A stretch of DNA of 64,000 bases. Source: Streptomyces griseocarneus. Lineage in GTDB: Bacteria; Actinomycetota; Actinomycetes; Streptomycetales; Streptomycetaceae. The notes beneath the pieces are model-generated. The model was not told where the DNA came from and ran no database searches. It saw only the letters and a list, made by a program, of their open reading frames with translations. This document shows, piece after piece, positions 54,869 to 63,988 of this stretch; within the stretch, counting starts at the first letter, position 1; each line of letters opens with the position of its first letter. Made by a program: the position numbers and the translations under genes. The stretch covers positions 1-64,000 of the forward strand of contig NZ_BNBL01000005.1 in the NCBI RefSeq assembly GCF_014655595.1, in the 5' to 3' direction.

Positions 54869-55525
54869 ATGTTCAGACCTGGGTTGATCGCCGGCGCGGC
54901 CGTGGCGCTTCTGGCCACCTCGTCCCCGGCCACCGCGACGGGGTGGCCGGGGGACGGCGTGCCCCCGCCGGACAAGATCGTGATCGATGTGGTCGCCGTC
55001 AACGGCTCGGGCTGTCCCGCCGGGACGGCGATCGTGACCGTCTCCCCGGACAACACCGCCTTCACCGTCTCGTACAGCAACTACGTCGCCCAGGTGGGGG
55101 TCGGCTCCAAGCCGACCGACTTCCGCAAGAACTGCCAGCTCAGCCTGAACGTGCACGTCCCCCAAGGCTTCACCTACGCCATAGCCCAGGCCGACTACCG
55201 CGGCTTCGCCCACCTGGAGAAGGGCGCCGCGGGCCTGGAGCGGGCCAACTACTACTTCCAGGGCATGTCGCAGACGGCGTTCGTCAACCACCACTTCACG
55301 GGCCCGCTCAACGACAACTGGCAGACGTCCGACACCACGCCGATCGACCAGGTGATCTACGCACCCTGCGGAGCCACGCGCTACTTCAACATCAACACCG
55401 AGCTCCGCGTGGACGCCGGCACGTCCGACCCCACCAAGACCACCAGCTTCCTGGCGATGGACTCCACGGACGGCAACATCAGCACCCTCTACCACTTCTC
55501 CTGGAAGCAGTGCCCCAAGAGCTGA
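54869..55525 (+). CDS. DUF4360 secreted protein, copy 2
   Basis: A 218-residue paralogue of the preceding gene, with long identical stretches (for example GSGCPAGTA and FTVSYSNY-V/L-AQVGVGS) and a separate signal peptide. It lies 75 bases downstream, so this is a clear tandem duplication. The strongest divergence is at the N-terminal signal region and in the loop around NYYFQGMSQTAFVNHHFT. ATG 54869 follows GGGAGGG. Confidence 0.88.
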   Translation: MFRPGLIAGAAVALLATSSPATATGWPGDGVPPPDKIVIDVVAVNGSGCPAGTAIVTVSPDNTAFTVSYSNYVAQVGVGSKPTDFRKNCQLSLNVHVPQGFTYAIAQADYRGFAHLEKGAAGLERANYYFQGMSQTAFVNHHFTGPLNDNWQTSDTTPIDQVIYAPCGATRYFNINTELRVDAGTSDPTKTTSFLAMDSTDGNISTLYHFSWKQCPKS

Positions 55526-55636
55526 TCCGCACGCCCCCGCCACGCGCCCGCCGGCCCGCACCGATTCGGCTGTACGGCTGCGGAACCGGTGCGGTTCAGG
55601 GGACAGTGGAAGGGGTGCGGCGCGGGGTGGGGGCAG

Positions 55637-56944
55637 GTGTCGGTGGGCAAAATATTCATCAGTCACTGCACGAACCGTGACCGGCAGGCCCGGGCCCTTC
55701 GCGACCGTCTCGCGGCGCGCCTGCACGCCGACCGGTACGAAGTCCTGCTCGACGCCCGGGACCTGCGCCCGGGGGAGGAGTGGCGGCCGAGGCTCTACGC
55801 CTGGCTGCGGGAGTGCCGCGCGGCCGTCGTCCTGCTCAACCGCGACGCCCTGAAGTCGGGGTGGGTGCGCCGCGAGGTCGACATCCTCATGTGGCGCAGG
55901 AGCTTCAACCGCTCCCTGTTCGTGATGCCGCTGCTCGTCGGCGACGTCACCACCCAGGACGTCCGGGACGCGGGGATGGGGGACCTGGCCGCCCTGCAGG
56001 CGGCGCGCGTGCGCTACGCGCCCGGTGACCGGCCGGTCGGGGAGGCGGACATCGCCGAGATCCTGGCCGGCTTCCGGGAACTGCCCGCCTACGACCGCGA
56101 AGACCCCGTGAGCGTGTGGACCGGCAGGATCGAGGCGCACCTCACCCGGGTCTGGGACGCCCGCGCCCTCACCGACGCCGGCCGGGCCCTGTGCCTGCCC
56201 GACGACGACCACGGCGACGACCCCGACGGCCGGGACGCCCCCGGCGCCGACCTGAGCTGCGGCCTGCTCGCCGCCCAGATGCTCCACACCCACGCCGCCG
56301 CCCAACTGCGGGACGCCGTCGGCACGGTGCGCGACTTCATGGACCCCGAGGTCTTCGGCAACCTCGTCGGGCTGGTGCTGCCGGTGTGGGTCGACGCCGC
56401 CTCGGCCCGCCACGTCCTGCCCGCCGGCCGCCACGCGCTGCGGCACACGGTCGTGCTGAAGGCGTCGCACCCCGACACCGGCGCGTACTACCTGGGCCGC
56501 GCCTTCTGCATGGACGCCTCCCGCTACATCTCCATGTACGCCGGCGCCGGGCCGTGGGGCGAGGAGGACCCGGAGGAGGAGCTGAAGCGGGCGTGCGAGG
56601 AGACGATCAGGGCGACGCTGCACGTCCAGCCGTGGAAGCGGCTGGACGAGGTGCTCGGGACGCCGGGCTGCCTGACCTTCCTGATACTGGACGCCCAGGC
56701 CTGTTCCCTGCGGCAGGCCGAGCGCGTGGTGAGCTGGCTGCACGACCTGATGCCCTGGCTCTGCGTCCTCGTGCTGCCCCGCCCGGCGGAGCGGGCGGAC
56801 GACGGGCCGTTCGCCTCGGCCGTGGACATCGCCCCGCCCTTCGGCGAGGCGGAAGAGGAGGAGTCGATCAGAGCCGCGGCCCAGATGGTCCGGCTCGCGC
56901 ATCGATCCGTTCAAGGGATGAGGGACTGGGGGCGGAGGGGATGA
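55637..56944 (+). CDS. TIR domain protein of a MoxR-vWA conflict operon
   Basis: A 435-residue protein. The N-terminal TIR domain (about residues 3-140) starts GKIFISHCTNRDRQARALRDRL and has DARDLRPGEEWRPRLYAWLRE. Its helix GWVRREVDIL supplies a Glu that lines up with the NADase-catalytic Glu of SARM1 (W-V-x-x-E). The C-terminal 250 residues are of unknown fold and may be a VMAP-like or enzymatic module. GTG 55637 is favoured by the upstream purine-rich sequence; GTG 55643 is possible. The stop overlaps the next start (ATGA). Confidence 0.82.
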   Translation: MSVGKIFISHCTNRDRQARALRDRLAARLHADRYEVLLDARDLRPGEEWRPRLYAWLRECRAAVVLLNRDALKSGWVRREVDILMWRRSFNRSLFVMPLLVGDVTTQDVRDAGMGDLAALQAARVRYAPGDRPVGEADIAEILAGFRELPAYDREDPVSVWTGRIEAHLTRVWDARALTDAGRALCLPDDDHGDDPDGRDAPGADLSCGLLAAQMLHTHAAAQLRDAVGTVRDFMDPEVFGNLVGLVLPVWVDAASARHVLPAGRHALRHTVVLKASHPDTGAYYLGRAFCMDASRYISMYAGAGPWGEEDPEEELKRACEETIRATLHVQPWKRLDEVLGTPGCLTFLILDAQACSLRQAERVVSWLHDLMPWLCVLVLPRPAERADDGPFASAVDIAPPFGEAEEEESIRAAAQMVRLAHRSVQGMRDWGRRG

Positions 56945-57957
56945 ACGCGCACGACAAGGAGAGGGACGAGGGCGGCCCGGGCGTTCGCGGCCGCGGCGGC
57001 CACACGCTGCCCGACCGCGGCGACGGAGCGGTCTACGTCATGTCCCAGGAGATCGAACTGGTGGTGAAGGTGGCACGGGCGACCGGGCGCCCGCTCCTGC
57101 TGCGCGGCCGCCCCGGATCCGGCAAGTCCTCCCTGGCCCTCTACCTCGCCCAGGCCAACCGCTGGCGCTACTACGAACACGTCGTCACCCAACGGACCCA
57201 TCCCCAGGACCCGTTGTGGACCTACGACAGCGTCCGCCGGCTCTCCGACGCCCAGCTGCTGAGCACCCGGCCCGGCAACGCCCGGCTGGACGACGCCGCC
57301 TACGTCCGCCCCGGCGCCCTGTGGTGGGCCCTGGCCCCCGAATCGGCGCGGCGCCGGGGCAGGGAAGCGGGCCACGGCCCGGACGAGACGTGCCGCGAGC
57401 CGTTCCAGGAGATCAACGCGGACCGCCGCGGCCGCCCCGCGGTCGTCCTGATCGACGAGATCGACAAGGCCGACCCGGACGTGCCCAACAGCCTGCTGGT
57501 GCCCCTGGGCGCGCATCGTTTCACCGTCACCGAGACCGGCGCCGGCATCCACGCGGAGGAGGAGCAGGACGAGGCCCGGCTCTTCCGCCACCTCGTGGTC
57601 ATCACCACCAACGAGGAACGCGAGCTGCCCCAGGCCTTCCTCAGGCGCTGCGTCGTGCTCACCCTCCCCGACCACGACGAGCAGACCCTGGTGCGCATCG
57701 CCGTGCGCCACCTGCGGCACTGGTACGGAGCCGTGCTCCCGGAACACCGCACGCTCGCCTCGGCGCTGGCCCGCGAACTGGGCACGGTCCGCGCCGAGGC
57801 CGGGCAGTTCGGGCTGCGCCCGCCCAGCACCGCCGAGTACCTCGACGCGCTCCGGGCCTGCATCACCCTCGGCATCGACGTCTCCGACCCCGAATGGGAA
57901 TGGCTCAAGCACTGCGCCCTGCTCAAGCGCCAGCAGGTCGCCGGGGAGGAGTGGTGA
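56941..57957 (+). CDS. MoxR-type AAA ATPase
   Basis: A 338-residue AAA protein with Walker A GRPGSGKSSLAL near residue 56, Walker B VVLIDEIDKADPDVPNSLL near 169, sensor 1 ITTNEERELP near 222, and arginine-finger-type FLRRC. The lid is formed by C-terminal helices. MoxR ATPases partner with vWA proteins as chaperone-like remodelling machines; here the vWA partner is the next gene. The stop and the following GTG overlap by four bases (GTGA). Confidence 0.9.
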   Translation: MNAHDKERDEGGPGVRGRGGHTLPDRGDGAVYVMSQEIELVVKVARATGRPLLLRGRPGSGKSSLALYLAQANRWRYYEHVVTQRTHPQDPLWTYDSVRRLSDAQLLSTRPGNARLDDAAYVRPGALWWALAPESARRRGREAGHGPDETCREPFQEINADRRGRPAVVLIDEIDKADPDVPNSLLVPLGAHRFTVTETGAGIHAEEEQDEARLFRHLVVITTNEERELPQAFLRRCVVLTLPDHDEQTLVRIAVRHLRHWYGAVLPEHRTLASALARELGTVRAEAGQFGLRPPSTAEYLDALRACITLGIDVSDPEWEWLKHCALLKRQQVAGEEW

Positions 57958-58916
57958 CGGACGGCCAGGCCTGGCTCGGCGACGTCGTGCGGGCCGCCGT
58001 CGCCCTGAACGCCTCCTCCGCCGCCGACTGGCAGCACATCGCCGGGTGCCTGGGCCTCGGCGGGCCCCACCCCACCGGAGCCCGCCCCGAGCCGCACGCC
58101 CGGCCCGACGCCCACCCCCCGGCCCCGCAGGCCCCGCCGGCCGGGGAGAGTGACGACGACCCCGCCCGGCCCGCCGCCCCGCCCCCGCCACGGGACAGCG
58201 CGCCCCCCGGGCGCACCATCGCCCTCACCGCCGTTGAGCACCGCCCGCCGGCGGCCACCGGCTGGACCGTCGACCCCCTGCCGGCCCCGGCCGCCGCCGC
58301 GCACCGCACCGCGCTCGCCCACGAACCCCTCCTCGCCCCCCGCACCACCGCCGCCGTCCTGCACGCCGCCCTGGCCCGCAGCGCCTTCGAGGGCGAGCTG
58401 GACGTGGAGGCCGCCGTCGACCGGGTCTCGCGGCTGCGGCCGCTGACCGAACTGCCCCGCCGCCCCGTCTTCACCCTGCGCTACGGCGTCCAGATCCTCG
58501 CCGACATCTCGCCCTCGATGGAACCGCTCGCCCGCGACGTGGAGGACGTCGTCGCCCGCGTCCGGGCCCTGGCCGGCGTCGCCGCCACCCACACGCTGTA
58601 CTTCTCCGAATCCCCCCTGCGCGGCGCCGGCGAGGGGCCCAGGGCGCGGTGGCGCCCGTACCGCACCCCGCCCGCCGGCACCACCGTGCTGATCCTCTCC
58701 TCCCTCGGCCTGACCGGCCCGGTCTTCAACCCCCACCGGGCCACCCCCGGGGAGTGGATCGCCGGCGTGCGGGCGATCCGCGCCCACGGCTGCCGGCCCG
58801 TGGCGCTGGTGCCCGCGCCCGAACGCCACTGGCCGCGCTGGCTGCGCGCCACGCTCCCCGCCGTCGTGTGGGACCGCGGCACCACCGTCGGCCGGGTGCT
58901 GGGAACCCTGCGATGA
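57954..58916 (+). CDS. vWA-domain protein (SAV_2336-like) of the MoxR operon
   Basis: A 320-residue protein with a disordered Pro/Ala-rich region (about residues 40-125). A vWA-type fold follows, whose MIDAS-like motif is ADISPSMEPLA (D-x-S-x-S near residue 183), after LPRRPVFTLRYGVQILADI. Later strands are TTVLILSSLGLTGPVF and GCRPVALVPAPERHWPRWL. It resembles the vWA portion of SAV_2336 proteins. GTG 57954 overlaps the preceding stop by four bases, and its own stop overlaps the next start. Confidence 0.83.
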   Translation: MTDGQAWLGDVVRAAVALNASSAADWQHIAGCLGLGGPHPTGARPEPHARPDAHPPAPQAPPAGESDDDPARPAAPPPPRDSAPPGRTIALTAVEHRPPAATGWTVDPLPAPAAAAHRTALAHEPLLAPRTTAAVLHAALARSAFEGELDVEAAVDRVSRLRPLTELPRRPVFTLRYGVQILADISPSMEPLARDVEDVVARVRALAGVAATHTLYFSESPLRGAGEGPRARWRPYRTPPAGTTVLILSSLGLTGPVFNPHRATPGEWIAGVRAIRAHGCRPVALVPAPERHWPRWLRATLPAVVWDRGTTVGRVLGTLR

Positions 58917-61900
58917 GCGGCGCGGCCGACCGCGAACTGGCCGTACTGCTCAGCACCGCCACCCGGATCGAGCCCGAACTGATGCGCGCCGTGCGGCTGA
59001 CCGCCGCCCCCCGGCTGGACGTCGCGGCGGAGACCGAGCTGTGGTTCGGCGACCTCGTCGAACGACGCGCCTCCGGCCACATCGTGCTGCGCCGCGACCT
59101 GCTGCCCGAGCTGCGGCAGGAGCTGGGCCGGCTGCTGGCGACCGCGCGCGAGGACGCCCCCGTGCACCGCGTCGGCGCCCTCGTCGACGAGGCCCACCGG
59201 GCCGGCTCGCCCGCGCTGCACGCCGAGGAGAGGGCCGTCTGGCACGCCGTGCGGGGCGGCCCGCGCAGCGAACGGCTCATCGAGGAGGCGCTGCTGCCCG
59301 CCCTGCGCGCCCTGGTGGACCAGCACCGCGACGGCGTCGCCCGCTGGTTCGCGGGCGCCTGGGGACGGCTGCCCGAGGCCGTGCGGAAGGCGAAGACCGC
59401 CTGGCAGCTGGCGACGGTGACGGCCGCGCTGGAGGGCGCGGCGGGCCAGGGCGTCGCCATCCGGCGGCGGCCCCCCGACGGGCTGCTCCTGGCCGACGTC
59501 GGCCTGATCGCCGCCCGGTTGCCGCGCACCGAGCTCCCCGTGCTGCGCGACGGCCGCCACCTGGTCCTGGGCCAGGACGCCGCCGTCTCCGGCGCCTTCA
59601 CCCTCTCCCTGCCCGACACCGACCCCCTCGTGCTGGAACTCACCCTCTCCTCCGGCCCGCCCTCGACCCTGCTGGTCGGCCGGGGCGAGAGCGCGACCCG
59701 CCGGGTGGACGGGCGGACGGTGCGGCTGACGGTCGCCGACGGCTCGGTGTACGAGGTCCCGGCACCCTCCGCACACCCGGCCGGCCGCGCCGGGGCGGGC
59801 GACCGCGTCCCCGGGCCGGGGCACGTCCTGATCAACTACGCCGGCCACCAGCGGGCCTGGGCCGTCTGGCTCGCCCACGTCCTGGAGCGGGCGGGCTTCC
59901 GGGCGAGCACACTGTGCTGGGAGGCGGACCGGCAGGACGCGCTCGGCGAGGTGCTGGAGGACCTGATGGCCGCCGGGGGACGGGTGCTGCTCGTCCTCAG
60001 CGACTGGTACTTCCAGTCGGCGAACCGCGCGGACGAGGAATGGAGCGCGGCCTTCTCGGAGGTGACGGAGCGACACGGCGACCGCCTGGCCGCCGTCAGC
60101 GTCACCGCCGGACCCCTGCCGGTGGGAGCCACCCTGCTGGAACCCGTCGACCTGTGGGGCGTCCCCGAAGCCGAGGCGAAGCGCCGCGTGCTCCGGCGGC
60201 TCGGCGTGCCGGCCACGACCCGGGACCCGGCCGCCACGACCCCCGGGCAGGCCCCCCGCTTCCCCGACGACCCGCCCGCGGTGTGGGGCGGGGTGCCCCG
60301 GCGCAACGCCCGCTTCACCGGCCGGGACACGCTGTTCCCCGACATCCACCGACAGCTGACGGAGGCCCCCACGGGAGCTGCGGTGTGCGCCCTGCTCGGC
60401 ATGTCCGGCATCGGCAAGACCGCCCTGGCAACCGAGTACGCCCACCGGTTCAGCGGCGACTACGACGTCGTGTGGTGGGTGGACTCCGACACCCGGGGCG
60501 CCCTGCGCGGAGGCCTGGGCGAACTGGCCCCCGAGCTGGGCCTGGCCGGCGGCCCGGAACCGGGCGGGCGCATCCGGGCGGTCCGCGAGGCCCTGCGCCG
60601 CGGCGAGCCCCACCGCCGCTGGCTGCTCGTCTTCGACGGCTGGGACGACATGGAGGAGGCCGGCGAACTGCTGCCCCAGGGTCCGGGCCATGTGCTGATC
60701 ACCTCCCGCAACCGGGGCTGGCACGCGGCCGGCGCGGGCATCGTCGAGGTCACCGGCTTCCAGCGGCAGGAGAGCGTCCTCTACCTGACGCGGCGGGCGC
60801 CGCGGGTGACGCCCGAGGAGGCCGACGCCGTCGCCGCCGCACTCGACGACATTCCCCTCGCCCTCGCCCAGGCCGCCGCCTGGCTCGGCGAATCGGGCAT
60901 GAGCGTCGCCGACTACCTGCGCATGGTCCTCGACGGCGACCTCTCCGCACCGGCCGGCCCCGACTCCCTGGGCCACGTACCGCGCTCCGCCCTCACCTCC
61001 TGGACGATCCTGATCAACCGGCTCCGCGAGTCCCGGCCCGACGCCGTGGAACTGCTCTCCCTGTGCACCTGCTTCGGCCACGGCTCGATCCCGGTCGGCC
61101 TGGTCCGCCGGTTCCCGCCCGGCGATCTGCCCGAGCCCCTCGCCGGGGTGGTCCGCGGAAGGGAGCGCTGGACCCGGGCCCTGGACACGCTCGTCGACTA
61201 CTCCGTGCTCACCCGCGAACCCCACGCCCCCAGCAGCGAGGGCGCCGGCCCGGAGACCGACGACGCGGTGCACATGCACCGGCTCGTCCACGACATCGTC
61301 GCCCGGCTCACCCCGCCCGACCAGCGGTGCGCCTACCAGCGGGTGGTACGCGGCGTGCTCGCCGCCGCCGACCCCCGAAGCCCCAGGGACGCCACCCTGT
61401 GGCCCCGCTACGCCGAACTGCTGCCGCACCTCGAGTCCTCCGGCGCGCTGTCCACCGCCGAGCCCGACACGCGGCCGCTGGTGCTCAACTGCCTGATGTT
61501 CACCTACGTCAGCGGCATGTACCGCGCGGGCGCCGAACTGGCCGACCGGGTACGGGCCCGCTGGGAGGAGCTGCTCCCGCCGGACGACCCCCAGATGCTC
61601 GACCTCACCGTCCGGCAGGGGAACATCCTCCGCGCCTACGGCCGGTTCCAGGCCGCCTATGAACTCGACCGCGCGATGCTGCGGAGGCTACGCGCCGGCT
61701 CCGGTACGGACGGGGGCGACGCCCTGATGTCCGCGAACAGCTGCCTGGCCGCCGACCAGCGCTTCCTCGGCCAGTACGAGGAGGCCCACCGGCTCCAGCG
61801 CGAGGTCCTGCGGACCGCTCTCGCACTGCGCGGCCCCGACGACTACCTGACCCTCCTCGCCCGGCACAACCTCGGCACCGGCCTGCGGCTGCTGGGCCGC

Positions 61901-62791
61901 TACGCCGAGGCGTACGAGGCCGACCTGGAGACCCTGCGCAGGCGGGAGTCACTGATGCGCGCCCGCCACGCCGCCACCCTGGTCTCGGGCATCGCCTGCG
62001 CCCGCGACCTGCGTCTGATGGGCCGCTTCCGGGAGGCGCTGAGCCGTCAGGAGCAGGGCATGCGGCTGCACGTCCAGGTGCTCGGCACCGGCCACCCGCA
62101 GACCCTGCGCGCCCGGCACAACCTCCTGCTGTGCGAGCTTCGTGCCACCGGAGGGCAGGCGGTGGGCGCGGACATGACCCGCCTGCTGGAGACCATGGAA
62201 CAGGTGCACGGCCGCGACCACTACGTCACCCTCGGCCTGGTCGTCGACTACGGCAACCACGCCCGCGAACAGGGCGACCTCGCCCTGGCCCGCGACCTGA
62301 TCGCCGAGGGCGAGAGCGGCCTGCGCGGGCTGCTGGGCCCCGCGCATCCGGTCAGCACGGGCATGCTCTCCAACACCGGCCTCGTCCTGCAGGCCGCCGG
62401 CGAACGCGCCGAAGCCCTCACCTTGTTCGAGGCCGCCCTCGCCGGCCTCACCGCCGGCCTCGGCCCCGACCACCCCTGGGTCCTCGGCTGCGCCCTCAAC
62501 GCCGCCGCCGGCCGGCACGCCGTCGGACGGCTCGAGGACGCGCTGGACCTGAGCCGCGACACGCTGCGCCGCGCCCGCCACGCCCTGGGGCCGGACCACC
62601 CCTTCACCCTCTCCTGCGAGATCGCCCTCGCCGCGGACCTGCGCGGCCTGGGCGCACGCGAGGAGGTCCGCAAGGCCGAGGAGGCCGCCCTCCAGCGCCT
62701 CGTCCGCACCCTGGGCGCCCAGCACCCGCAGACCCTCGCCGCACGCCTGCGCACCCGCCCCACCTGGGACTTCGAGCCGTACCTGGGCTGA
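58913..62791 (+). CDS. large TIR-STAND (NB-ARC)-TPR protein
   Basis: A 1292-residue protein. Residues 1-290 are mostly helical and resemble SAV_2336/FxsT-type N-terminal regions. A TIR-like domain (about 300-395) begins HVLINYAGHQRAWAVWLAHVLERAGF and has the Glu-rich helix ANRADEEWSAAF. The STAND/NB-ARC NTPase has Walker A LLGMSGIGKTALATEYA near 493, Walker B RWLLVFDGWDDM near 568, and DDIPLALAQAAAWLG near 645. TPRs extend from about 860 to 1270. It may sense an invader by its repeats and trigger the effectors. ATG 58913 overlaps the preceding stop. Confidence 0.88.
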   Translation: MSGAADRELAVLLSTATRIEPELMRAVRLTAAPRLDVAAETELWFGDLVERRASGHIVLRRDLLPELRQELGRLLATAREDAPVHRVGALVDEAHRAGSPALHAEERAVWHAVRGGPRSERLIEEALLPALRALVDQHRDGVARWFAGAWGRLPEAVRKAKTAWQLATVTAALEGAAGQGVAIRRRPPDGLLLADVGLIAARLPRTELPVLRDGRHLVLGQDAAVSGAFTLSLPDTDPLVLELTLSSGPPSTLLVGRGESATRRVDGRTVRLTVADGSVYEVPAPSAHPAGRAGAGDRVPGPGHVLINYAGHQRAWAVWLAHVLERAGFRASTLCWEADRQDALGEVLEDLMAAGGRVLLVLSDWYFQSANRADEEWSAAFSEVTERHGDRLAAVSVTAGPLPVGATLLEPVDLWGVPEAEAKRRVLRRLGVPATTRDPAATTPGQAPRFPDDPPAVWGGVPRRNARFTGRDTLFPDIHRQLTEAPTGAAVCALLGMSGIGKTALATEYAHRFSGDYDVVWWVDSDTRGALRGGLGELAPELGLAGGPEPGGRIRAVREALRRGEPHRRWLLVFDGWDDMEEAGELLPQGPGHVLITSRNRGWHAAGAGIVEVTGFQRQESVLYLTRRAPRVTPEEADAVAAALDDIPLALAQAAAWLGESGMSVADYLRMVLDGDLSAPAGPDSLGHVPRSALTSWTILINRLRESRPDAVELLSLCTCFGHGSIPVGLVRRFPPGDLPEPLAGVVRGRERWTRALDTLVDYSVLTREPHAPSSEGAGPETDDAVHMHRLVHDIVARLTPPDQRCAYQRVVRGVLAAADPRSPRDATLWPRYAELLPHLESSGALSTAEPDTRPLVLNCLMFTYVSGMYRAGAELADRVRARWEELLPPDDPQMLDLTVRQGNILRAYGRFQAAYELDRAMLRRLRAGSGTDGGDALMSANSCLAADQRFLGQYEEAHRLQREVLRTALALRGPDDYLTLLARHNLGTGLRLLGRYAEAYEADLETLRRRESLMRARHAATLVSGIACARDLRLMGRFREALSRQEQGMRLHVQVLGTGHPQTLRARHNLLLCELRATGGQAVGADMTRLLETMEQVHGRDHYVTLGLVVDYGNHAREQGDLALARDLIAEGESGLRGLLGPAHPVSTGMLSNTGLVLQAAGERAEALTLFEAALAGLTAGLGPDHPWVLGCALNAAAGRHAVGRLEDALDLSRDTLRRARHALGPDHPFTLSCEIALAADLRGLGAREEVRKAEEAALQRLVRTLGAQHPQTLAARLRTRPTWDFEPYLG

Positions 62792-62811
62792 ACCGGGCCC
62801 CGGGCAATTTG

Positions 62812-62831
62812 ACCTCAAGCCCGCTTGAGGT
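62812..62831 (+). promoter_or_regulatory. SoxR box in the promoter of the ABM gene
   Basis: ACCTCAAG-CCCG-CTTGAGGT is a perfect inverted repeat with the 7-4-7 core CCTCAAG-N4-CTTGAGG of SoxR sites. TTGACC (62809-62814) as -35 and a GATCGT-like -10 at 62834-62839 are 19 bases apart, the stretched spacing used by MerR-family activators. Transcription would start at or near the ATG at 62847. Confidence 0.85.
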
Positions 62832-62846
62832 GTGATCGTTCCGTTC

Positions 62847-63455
62847 ATGACACGCCTGACCGACCTCCGCCGTCCCGACGCCGGGATCACCCTCATCAGC
62901 CGCTGGGGCACCGGCAGCCCCGAGCGCACGCGCGCCGCCGCGGACGCGCTCCTCGAACAGTGGTCGGCGGCGGACGCCCCGGCCGTCCTTCTGGCCACCC
63001 ACGTCTTCACCGATGTGGACGGCTCCGGCCTCCTCATCCACGGACAATGGACCAGCGCGGAGGAGCACCAGGCGTTCGTCCACGATGGCCGCGCGGCGCG
63101 GGTCGGCCGCATCGACGCGCGCGTCCCCGGCATCGAGCGCAGCGGTCTGAGCCGTACGCACCCCTACCGCGGCGTGGTCCTCGACGCCGACGGCGAGGCC
63201 GGCGTCTTCGCCGTCGCCTGCCACGAGACCGACGGCGCACCCGGTGGCGCGCGGGCGTGGGCCGACGCGCGGGTGGACGCGCTGCGCTACGGCCCGCCGC
63301 CGGGGCTGCTGGCCGCGCACCTGCACCTCGATGTCGACGGCAAGCGCGTGGTGGAGATCTCGGAGTGGGCCGACGGGGCGGAAGGGGAGGCGCCGGCCCG
63401 GCTGGCCGGACTGCCCCTCACCCGCTACCGCTTCTACGGCTCGGTCAGCCGGTGA
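62847..63455 (+). CDS. antibiotic biosynthesis monooxygenase (ABM) domain protein, predicted SoxR target
   Basis: A 202-residue protein with two ferredoxin-like (dimeric alpha-beta barrel) ABM modules: GITLISRWGTGSPERTRAAADALLEQW then THVFTDVDGSGLLIHGQWTSAEEHQAF in the first, and a degenerate second. ABM proteins oxidise quinones and aromatic polyketides without cofactor. In S. coelicolor an ABM-type monooxygenase belongs to the SoxR regulon that answers redox-active metabolites such as actinorhodin; the SoxR box here fits. ATG 62847; a GTG at 62832 is unlikely. Confidence 0.85.
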   Translation: MTRLTDLRRPDAGITLISRWGTGSPERTRAAADALLEQWSAADAPAVLLATHVFTDVDGSGLLIHGQWTSAEEHQAFVHDGRAARVGRIDARVPGIERSGLSRTHPYRGVVLDADGEAGVFAVACHETDGAPGGARAWADARVDALRYGPPPGLLAAHLHLDVDGKRVVEISEWADGAEGEAPARLAGLPLTRYRFYGSVSR

Positions 63456-63544
63456 CCTCGATGGGGGCGACCGCCGACGACGCCCCGCACCAAATATCCC
63501 GAATATGTGCTTGTGTGACTTAGCGTTCATCATGTGATGTCCTC

Positions 63545-63988
63545 GTGAATGGGCTCGGGCCGCCTCCACGGCGGCCGCGCCGCCCCGTGAGCCCGGCCGC
63601 CGTGCTCACCGGGCTGGTCCTGGCCGTCACCGCCACGGCCTGCGGCAGCCCGCACGAGCGCCGCGACGACGCACATGCGGCGGCCGTCCGCTTCGAGCAG
63701 GCGCTGGGGGCCGGGCGGACGGCGGTGCTGTGCGCCGCCCTCGCCCCCGGCACCCGGGAGGAGGTGGAGCAGTCGGCCGAGGGGCCCTGCGACCGGGCGG
63801 TGGAGCGGGACAAGCTCCCGGCCGGCGGCGCGGTCCGTCACGTCGACGTCTACGGCGACCAGGCGCAAGCGGTCCTCGAGCACGACACCGTGTTCCTGGC
63901 GCACTTCGACGACGGCTGGAAGGTCACGGCCGCCGGATGCGAGCCGCACGGCGAGGAGCCCTACCAGTGCGAGATCAAGGGCAGGTGA
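63545..63988 (+). CDS. putative lipoprotein
   Basis: A 147-residue protein with an Arg/Pro-rich n-region and a hydrophobic stretch AAVLTGLVLAVTATACGS, in which Cys33 of ATAC is a lipobox Cys. The rest is an acidic extracytoplasmic domain, RRDDAHAAAVRFEQALGAGRTAVLCAALAPGTREEVEQS..., with three further Cys residues. It resembles unassigned Streptomyces lipoproteins. GTG 63545 is used; GTG 63587 is an alternative that would shorten the n-region. Confidence 0.72.
   Translation: MNGLGPPPRRPRRPVSPAAVLTGLVLAVTATACGSPHERRDDAHAAAVRFEQALGAGRTAVLCAALAPGTREEVEQSAEGPCDRAVERDKLPAGGAVRHVDVYGDQAQAVLEHDTVFLAHFDDGWKVTAAGCEPHGEEPYQCEIKGR

Noticed and set aside
55637..62791. FxSxx-COOH (FxsA/B/C/T) peptide-modification system
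   Set aside because: The TIR and TIR-STAND-TPR proteins resemble FxsC and FxsT, but there is no radical SAM FxsB or FxsA precursor, and the MoxR/vWA pair fits a conflict system better.
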